A stretch of DNA of 6,781 nucleotides from CAZRZN01 sp964604565 (lineage in GTDB: Bacteria > Pseudomonadota > Alphaproteobacteria > Rhodobacterales > Rhodobacteraceae): the NCBI GenBank assembly GCA_964604565.1, contig CAZRZN010000234.1, forward strand, positions 1 through 6,781. The letters run 5' to 3'. Shown here piece by piece: positions 1 to 4,285 of the stretch. How positions within the stretch are numbered: the first letter of the stretch is position 1; each line of letters begins with the position of its first letter. The notes below the pieces were generated by a model that saw only the letters and a program-made list of their open reading frames with translations, made no database searches and was not told where the DNA came from. The position numbers and the translations under genes were made by a program.

Positions 1-394
1 CGGTCTGCCGGGGGACGCCGCCGAACGGCATCCGCACGCCTTTTCGGGCGGACAGCGGCAGCGCGTCGGTATCGCCCGCGCGCTGACGCTGGAGCCACGG
101 TTGATCATCGCGGATGAACCCGTCTCCGCGCTGGACGTGTCGATCCGCGCGCAGGTGGTGAACCTGATGCAGGATCTGCAAGAACGGCTTGGCCTGACCT
201 ATCTTTTCATCGCCCATGATCTGGCGGTCGTGCGCCATATCGCGGACCGCGTAGCGATCATGCAGGCCGGCCGCATCGTAGAGATCGGGACGGTGCAACA
301 GGTCTATACCGACCCGCAGCATCCCTACACGCGCCAGTTGCTCGCCTCCGTGCCAGAGATCGGCGACGCATCGGATGCGCTGGCGAGCGCATGA
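1..394 (+). CDS. ABC transporter ATP-binding protein, oligo/dipeptide (Dpp/Opp/nickel) type, C-terminal part
   Basis: This is the cytoplasmic ATPase subunit of an ABC importer of the peptide/opine/nickel family. It is 5'-truncated by the window edge: the frame opens at base 2 and leaves 130 residues. Visible in order (fragment numbering) are the ABC signature SGGQRQR (15-21), Walker B LIIADEP (34-40) with the catalytic Glu39, the D-loop SALD (42-45) and the switch His72 in IAHD. A C-terminal DPQHPYTRQLLASVP segment is the mark of the oligopeptide/dipeptide ATPase C-terminal extension (oligo_HPY). Walker A and the N-terminus lie outside the window. The stop TGA overlaps the start of the next gene (ATGA), so the two are probably co-translated. 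The family is certain. The substrate cannot be read from the ATPase, and permease and binding-protein genes are presumably upstream. Confidence 0.95.
   Translation, partial: GLPGDAAERHPHAFSGGQRQRVGIARALTLEPRLIIADEPVSALDVSIRAQVVNLMQDLQERLGLTYLFIAHDLAVVRHIADRVAIMQAGRIVEIGTVQQVYTDPQHPYTRQLLASVPEIGDASDALASA
391..394 (+). promoter_or_regulatory. ATGA stop/start overlap (translational coupling site)
   Basis: The TGA of the ABC ATPase and the ATG of the TauE/SafE gene share bases. The last bases before the ATG (ctggcgagcgc) contain no clear Shine-Dalgarno, which favours re-initiation by ribosomes finishing the upstream gene. Confidence 0.7.
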
Positions 395-1170
395 GCTTGG
401 AGCCGCTGGTCGCCTTGCTGGGGCCCTCGGTGGCCGAGGCGCTGGCCGCGCCCGTGCCCTTCCTGCTGGCCTTCGGGATCATCGTTCTGGCGGGCATCGT
501 GCAATCGACCGCCGGTCTGGGTTTCGGTCTTGTGGCGGCCCCGGCGCTGATGTTTCTCAATCCGGCGCTGGTGCCGGGTGGCATGATCTTTCTGGGGACG
601 CTGGTCAGTTGCCTGTCGTCGATCCGCGACAGCCGTCAGGTCAACTGGCGTTTCGTGGCGGCGGGACTGGCCGGGCGCGCGCCCGCCGCGCTGCTGGCGG
701 CCTCGCTGGTGGCGGCTGCCTCACCGGCGCTGTTCCAGCTGTTGTTCGCGCTGTCGATCCTGCTGGCGGTGGGGCTGTCATTTTTTGCGCCGGGGTTTCT
801 GCCCACCGCGCCGCGGGTTGCCGTGGCCGGTGTCATTTCCGGCTTCATGGGCACATTGACCGGGGTCGGCGCGCCGCCCTTCGGCATCGCGTTACAGAAC
901 GCCCCGGCGGGAGAGATGCGCGCGACGCTGAATGCCGTGTTGCTGCTGGGGGCGATCCTGTCGCTGCTGGCGCTGGCTTTTTTCGGCGCGTTCGGGCGGG
1001 TCGACATCATTCGCGGGATCAGCCTTGTGCCTGCGGCTTTCATCGGGTTCTGGATCGCGCGGTTCGTCATCCGCGACCGGCGCACCGCGGCGCTTTTGCG
1101 GCCTGCCGTGCTGACCTTGTGCGTCCTGTCGAGCACCGCGCTGCTGTTGCGGGCGCTGCTGTCAGGGTGA
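391..1170 (+). CDS. TauE/SafE-family (sulfite exporter/anion permease) membrane protein
   Basis: A complete 259-residue inner-membrane protein with about eight hydrophobic segments, near residues 22-45, 46-75, 87-110, 113-134, 142-168, 178-201, 206-228 and 236-257. This is the usual size and topology of the TauE/SafE (DUF81) family. The two family half-repeats are visible: the first around GLGFGLVAAP (42-51), the second around GFMGTLTGVGAPP (151-163). Members move small anions such as sulfite, sulfoacetate or other organosulfur compounds, usually outward, but substrates vary and cannot be assigned from sequence. The ATG sits in an ATGA overlap with the ABC ATPase stop. There is no strong Shine-Dalgarno, so translation is probably coupled. 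Linkage to a peptide-type importer hints that it handles a by-product of the imported substrate (inference). It is the last gene of its operon and faces the ligD operon. Confidence 0.9.
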   Translation: MSLEPLVALLGPSVAEALAAPVPFLLAFGIIVLAGIVQSTAGLGFGLVAAPALMFLNPALVPGGMIFLGTLVSCLSSIRDSRQVNWRFVAAGLAGRAPAALLAASLVAAASPALFQLLFALSILLAVGLSFFAPGFLPTAPRVAVAGVISGFMGTLTGVGAPPFGIALQNAPAGEMRATLNAVLLLGAILSLLALAFFGAFGRVDIIRGISLVPAAFIGFWIARFVIRDRRTAALLRPAVLTLCVLSSTALLLRALLSG

Positions 1171-1270
1171 TCGACCCTTGTGCCGGTTTGCATCCGTGAA
1201 ACGGGGCGCCAAAAGCATTTGGACGGCGTGGCACGTCGCCTGCGCGCGGGGCGTGTGGCGGAGACGAAAA
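1171..1270. other. Convergent intergenic gap with a weak hairpin
   Basis: A 100-base gap separates two genes that end facing each other. A perfect but short inverted repeat CCAAA-agca-TTTGG lies at 1209-1222, and a short GGCG...CGCC pairing follows near 1225-1240. Neither is followed by a T-run on either strand, so no convincing intrinsic terminator is visible. Termination here may be Rho-dependent or bidirectional. Confidence 0.3.
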
Positions 1271-2167
1271 TCATCCATCACGGACCAGCGTTGACGCATC
1301 GATCGGCGTGTCATTGATCCCGGCCCACGGGTCGTCGATCTGCGCCAGCCGGCGAAAGATGGTGGCGATGGTGTAGCGGTCCGGGCGCATGTCGGCGGAC
1401 AGCGCCTCATCCCAGCGCAGCGGGGTGGCGACGGGCGCCCCGGCGCGCGCCCGCACCGCGTAGGGCGCAACGGCGGTCTGCGCGTAGGCAGTGCGGAATG
1501 TATCGACCAGAACCCGCGTTCCGCGCTTGGCCTTGCGTTGTTCGGTGGTGGCGAGGTTCGGGTGGGCCTCCGCGATTTTGGCCGCAAGGCCGCGCGCAAA
1601 AGGGCGCAGCGCGTCCACTTCGGCAGAACCGTCAAGCGACAGCACGATGTGCAGCCCGCGCGAGCCGGTGTTGGCCACGAAAGAGCGCAGCTCCCGCGCG
1701 TCGAGCGCGTCCTTCACCGCCTGCGCGACCTCCTGCACCTTGCCGAAATCGTCGTCGGACGGGTCGAGGTCGAACACCATCCGGTCCGGGTTTGACGGAG
1801 CATCGGCGGGGGCCAGCGCCAGATGCGGTGTGATGCAGCCCTGATCGGCTATATACACCAGCGTGGCCGCTTCGGTCACCAGCGCATGGGTGACCGTGCC
1901 GCCCTCCTTCGGCAGTTCCGTCCGCGCGATCCAGTCGGGAAAATGGTCCGGCACGTTTTTCTGAAAGAACCCGTCCTTTGCGATGCCGTCGGGAAACCGT
2001 TGCATGGTCAGGGGGCGGTCGACGTAATGGGGCAGGGCGACTCCTGCGATCCTTGCATAATATTCCGCAAGGTCGAACTTGGTGATGCCATCCTGTGGGA
2101 ACAGCACCTTGTCGGCATTCGAAATCTCGATCTCGCGTCCGTCTGCGGTGATCGTGCGTCGGCTCAT
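1271..2167 (-). CDS. ligD: Stand-alone LigD polymerase (primase-polymerase, POL) domain protein of NHEJ
   Basis: A complete 298-residue archaeo-eukaryotic-primase-type polymerase, equal to the POL domain of LigD. It adds ribo- or deoxynucleotides at broken DNA ends before ligation. Landmarks are the N-terminal ISNADKVLFP (15-24), RPLTMQRFPDG (51-61), GFFQKN (66-71), the metal-binding DxD in VFDLDPSD (Asp133, Asp135), GSRGLHI with His173, the third acidic residue Asp222 in VLVDTFR, and AVAPYAVRARAGAP (232-244). These correspond to the catalytic residues of Pseudomonas and Mycobacterium LigD-POL. The open frame extends 46 codons further upstream. I chose the ATG at 2167 because it overlaps the ligase stop (ATGA) and directly precedes the conserved start of the domain. 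Oddity: the usual H-x-WLSR stretch before the DxD reads H115-L-ALAP here. It is the last gene of the PE-LIG-POL operon. Confidence 0.93.
   Translation of the reverse strand: MSRRTITADGREIEISNADKVLFPQDGITKFDLAEYYARIAGVALPHYVDRPLTMQRFPDGIAKDGFFQKNVPDHFPDWIARTELPKEGGTVTHALVTEAATLVYIADQGCITPHLALAPADAPSNPDRMVFDLDPSDDDFGKVQEVAQAVKDALDARELRSFVANTGSRGLHIVLSLDGSAEVDALRPFARGLAAKIAEAHPNLATTEQRKAKRGTRVLVDTFRTAYAQTAVAPYAVRARAGAPVATPLRWDEALSADMRPDRYTIATIFRRLAQIDDPWAGINDTPIDASTLVRDG
2164..2167 (-). promoter_or_regulatory. ATGA overlap between ligase stop and polymerase start
   Basis: On the minus strand the ligase TGA (2166-2164) and the polymerase ATG (2167-2165) form ATGA. This is a classic coupling arrangement. 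It argues that the two domains are really separate genes and not a fusion broken by a sequencing frameshift. Confidence 0.8.
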
Positions 2168-3162
2168 GGGTGTGCCGCGACTTCGCGTGTCACGTCCTTT
2201 GCCGTCTTGTCGCGCCGCAGGCCCAGAAATCGGGGATGGCGCAGCTTTCCCGCATCCGTCCATTCGGTAAAGCCGATCTCCGCGACAAGATCCGGGCGCA
2301 CCCAAAGCGCGTCTTCCTCAACATTGTCGGCGAAGGGCGAGGTCTGACGCCGCCGGTCGTCCAACGTCTTCCGGAAATCGCTGAGAAAGGCCTCGTCGAA
2401 GCCGGTGCCGACCTTGCCCGCATAGCGCAGCGCCCCGTCCTCGTAATAGCCCAGAAGCAGCGCGCCAAAGCCGCTGCGCTGCCCTTCGGGTTCGGTAAAC
2501 CCACCGATGACAAGTTCCTGCCCGGCGGCGCATTTGAACTTCAGCCATTTGCGCGACCGGCCGTGGACATAGGCGGCCTGCGCATCCTTGGCGATCACGC
2601 CTTCCCAGCCCTTTTCGCAGGCCTCCTTGTAGTAGGCCAGGCCCTCTTCGTTGCGGTGTGGCGTGACGCGCAGCGGGTCGTCAAAGCGCAGGGCCTGCGA
2701 CAAGCGCGATTTGCGCTCGCGCAGCGGCAGTCCGGTCAGATCATGCCCGTTCAGATGCAAGAGGTCGAAGACATAGAGATAGACGGTGATCCCGCTGGCG
2801 CGCGCCTTGTCCGGGTCCTTGATCTGCATGCGCCCTTGCAGACGGGAAAAGCTGCTGACCGCCCCGTCAAAGGCCACGACCTCGCCATCGGCCACGAAAT
2901 CCCGCGCACTCTGTCCGCGCAGCGCCTCGACGAGTTCGGGATAGGTGTCATTCACGCAATTGCGGTTGCGCGTCATCAGCCGCAGGCTGTCGCCGTTGCG
3001 AAAGATCAGCACCCGTTCGCCATCGAGCTTGCGCTCGTAGATCCAGTCAGGATCGGAAAAATGGTCGTCGGTCAGAACTGCCAGCATCGGTGACAGCCAG
3101 TCGGGCGGGTCCTGCCGGGGCAGATCGTCGGTCTGCGTCGGGCTGTCGTCGGAACTGGTCAC
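2164..3162 (-). CDS. ligD: ATP-dependent DNA ligase, LigD ligase-domain (LIG) type
   Basis: A complete 332-residue ATP-dependent DNA ligase that seals nicks and, with Ku, double-strand breaks. Nucleotidyltransferase motifs are all present: motif I ERKLDGER with the AMP-accepting Lys45, motif III VADGEVVAFD (90-99), IIIa YVFDLLHLNG (130-139), motif IV EGVIAKD (187-193) and motif V KWLKFK (205-210). They are followed by a C-terminal OB-fold domain (about 215-332) containing GGFTEPEG, YAGKVGTGF and RHPRFLGLRRDK (308-319), as in LigD ligases. The start is GTG at 3162, whose bases overlap the stop of the phosphoesterase gene (GTGA). The first 20 residues are acidic and polar and resemble a leftover interdomain linker. 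The length fits a lone LIG domain with no fused PE or POL. LigC-like naming is possible, but the neighbours make a split LigD the better call. Confidence 0.95.
   Translation of the reverse strand: MTSSDDSPTQTDDLPRQDPPDWLSPMLAVLTDDHFSDPDWIYERKLDGERVLIFRNGDSLRLMTRNRNCVNDTYPELVEALRGQSARDFVADGEVVAFDGAVSSFSRLQGRMQIKDPDKARASGITVYLYVFDLLHLNGHDLTGLPLRERKSRLSQALRFDDPLRVTPHRNEEGLAYYKEACEKGWEGVIAKDAQAAYVHGRSRKWLKFKCAAGQELVIGGFTEPEGQRSGFGALLLGYYEDGALRYAGKVGTGFDEAFLSDFRKTLDDRRRQTSPFADNVEEDALWVRPDLVAEIGFTEWTDAGKLRHPRFLGLRRDKTAKDVTREVAAHP
3159..3162 (-). promoter_or_regulatory. GTGA overlap between phosphoesterase stop and ligase start
   Basis: The phosphoesterase TGA (3161-3159) and a GTG codon (3162-3160) overlap as GTGA on the minus strand. 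This decides the ligase start, since no ATG in good context lies before its conserved domain. It implies coupled translation of the two proteins. Confidence 0.75.
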
Positions 3163-3767
3163 TCGCTCTCCTCCGCGCTTGCGATCTCGTCAAGATCGCG
3201 CCCGGAGGCAACGGACAACGGTTCGGTGGAGACCGGGTTGCGCCGCGCGTCGGCGGCCTCGTCGTCCATCTTGATCAACAGCCACTGGCCGTCATCGTCC
3301 TCTATCCGTTGCAGCGCGTATCCGCCGGAAATCTTTTCGCCCCGGAGCCAGACCAATGCGTGCCCCTGTTCCAGCGCCGTGTCCATCCGGCGCAAACCGT
3401 CGTCCTTTTCGGTGATGTTTTCATAAGTGCCCCGGTCCCAGATCAGCACCGTGCCGCCGCCATATTCATTCTCAGGGATTGTCCCTTCGAAGTCGGCGTA
3501 GTCGAGGGGGTGATCCTCTGTCTCGATGGCAAGCCGCTTGTCGCGTGGATCGGTCGACGGACCCTTGGGCACGGCCCAGCTTTTCAGGACGCCATCGACC
3601 TCCAGCCGGAAATCATAATGCAGGCTGCTGGCATCATGCTTCTGGATCACGAAGATGGGGGCGGTGCCACTGTCCTCCGACCCGCATTGCGGTTCCGCAC
3701 TCTTTGAAAAGTCCCTCAGGCCGCGATAGCGGGCGAGTTTCTCATCTTGTTTCGAATCGCGTGTCAT
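3159..3767 (-). CDS. ligD: Stand-alone LigD 3'-phosphoesterase (PE) domain protein
   Basis: A complete 202-residue protein matching the LigD PE domain. That domain trims 3'-phosphates and 3'-ribonucleotides to give a ligatable 3'-OH. Visible are the family opening YRGLRDF (14-20), IFVIQKHDASSLHYDFRLE (38-56), SWAVPKGPS (63-71), EDHPLDYADFEGTIPENEYG (84-103) and the tail SVASGRDLDEIA (185-196). His44, His50, Asp52, Arg54, His86 and Tyr90 line up with the metal and active-site residues described in Pseudomonas LigD (His42, His48, Asp50, Arg52, His84, Tyr88) at a constant +2 offset, so it should be active. I chose the ATG at 3767 because homology begins within about 15 residues of it. The frame stays open 96 codons further upstream. 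The ribosome site is weak (GGGCGG about 8 bases before the ATG). It is the first gene of the operon. Confidence 0.93.
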   Translation of the reverse strand: MTRDSKQDEKLARYRGLRDFSKSAEPQCGSEDSGTAPIFVIQKHDASSLHYDFRLEVDGVLKSWAVPKGPSTDPRDKRLAIETEDHPLDYADFEGTIPENEYGGGTVLIWDRGTYENITEKDDGLRRMDTALEQGHALVWLRGEKISGGYALQRIEDDDGQWLLIKMDDEAADARRNPVSTEPLSVASGRDLDEIASAEESE

Positions 3768-4110
3768 CCTGTCAGCCGCCCGTTTCAATGCAGGGATGCT
3801 GCTGTCAGCCTGCGGCAATATCGGTCGACGATCAACCCGTGGCGGTTGCCTGCCAATCCGTGCGGGCGGTGGCATGGGAAAGGCTCGGGGCGCAGAGCGT
3901 GGTGGCGCATCCTGCCTTTGGCCCCGCTCCGGGCCGCGGGCCGATGCGGGCGAAGTTCCGGTCGGTTCGAGGTGTGGTCGCCGCAGGCCGCGCAGATCGT
4001 CAGATGACGTTGGCGACAGCGGCACATCCAGCGTCATGCGCCAACCTGCGCACATACTGGACCCGATTGGACGCTTGCATAATTTGCTTTCGTCGCACCG
4101 TCCGGAGAAG

Positions 4111-4146
4111 GCGGTTTGCCGCGGTTGCCGCGCTGCGGCGGGGCAA
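4111..4146. repeat. Short GC-rich direct repeat and hairpin
   Basis: GCGGTTTGCC (4111-4120) is followed directly by the near-copy GCGGTTGCC (4121-4129). A hairpin GCCGC-gct-GCGGC sits at 4127-4139, and TTGCC (4125-4129) can also pair with GGCAA (4142-4146). There is no T-run after it on the + strand. It marks the border between GC-rich and AT-rich sequence. Its role is unknown; it could lie in the leader of the ligD transcript. Confidence 0.35.
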
Positions 4147-4270
4147 TAAAGTTTCGCTATCGTAAAATTAATTATTGAGAATTCCCTAATACCGGGTCAT
4201 GTTCAGGAGAATTTTTTATTCCAGTTCTTTGCCTCTACAGAGCGCGACAGTTCTGCACATGTCATAACTC
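4142..4270 (+). promoter_or_regulatory. AT-rich upstream region, probable promoter of the LEPR-XLL gene
   Basis: This stretch is strikingly AT-rich compared with the rest of the window, with runs such as AAAATTAATTATT and ATTTTTTATT. A TTGAGA (4175-4180) could serve as a -35 element, but the hexamer 17 bases on (CATGTT) matches the -10 consensus poorly, so no exact promoter is assigned. GAGAATT occurs twice, at 4177-4183 and 4207-4213, 30 bases apart. It could also carry the promoter of the divergent ligD operon. Confidence 0.35.
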
Positions 4271-4276
4271 AGAGGA
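4271..4276 (+). promoter_or_regulatory. Ribosome binding site of the LEPR-XLL gene
   Basis: AGAGGA lies 9 bases before the ATG at 4286, a good Shine-Dalgarno core at good spacing. It fixes the start of the large gene well upstream of the LEPR motif. Confidence 0.75.
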
Positions 4277-4285
4277 CCGTTGCGA

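Larger units (their letters stand above)
3768..4285. other. Divergent intergenic region between the ligD operon and the LEPR-XLL gene
   Basis: About 518 bases without a gene I can support. The left part (3768-4140) is GC-rich. In the phosphoesterase frame it is an open 96-codon extension up to an ATG at 4055. The translation is low-complexity (Pro/Arg/Ser-rich) and that ATG has no Shine-Dalgarno. Another frame gives an 80-codon ORF (4027-3785) with a few Cys pairs, also without a ribosome site. Short GC-rich repeats and hairpins occupy 4111-4140. The right part (4142-4285) is AT-rich and reads like promoter and leader for the + strand gene. No tRNA or known ncRNA was recognised. Confidence 0.5.

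Noticed and set aside
375..1199. A 274-codon + strand frame overlapping the TauE/SafE gene
   Set aside because: Gly/Arg/Ala-rich shadow frame; the overlapping 259-residue frame gives a coherent membrane protein with family motifs.
1209..1222. CCAAA-agca-TTTGG hairpin as an intrinsic terminator between the convergent genes
   Set aside because: The stem is only five pairs, mostly A-T, with no T-run following on either strand.
2168..2305. A 46-codon upstream extension of the polymerase frame
   Set aside because: It overlaps the ligase C-terminus in another frame, has no homology to the POL domain, and the ATGA overlap at 2164-2167 gives a much better start.
2170..3093. A 307-codon + strand frame antisense to the ligase
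   Set aside because: Shadow of the minus-strand ligase, whose complete set of nucleotidyltransferase motifs settles the strand.
3785..4027. An 80-codon minus-strand ORF with CxC and CxxC pairs that might suggest a zinc ribbon
   Set aside because: No Shine-Dalgarno before the start, no recognisable family, and mixed third-position base use. The Cys spacing matches no zinc ribbon I know.
4127..4146. GC-rich hairpin followed by AATAAAG as a terminator on the + strand
   Set aside because: No + strand gene ends before it and no U-tract follows; it is listed only as a repeat.
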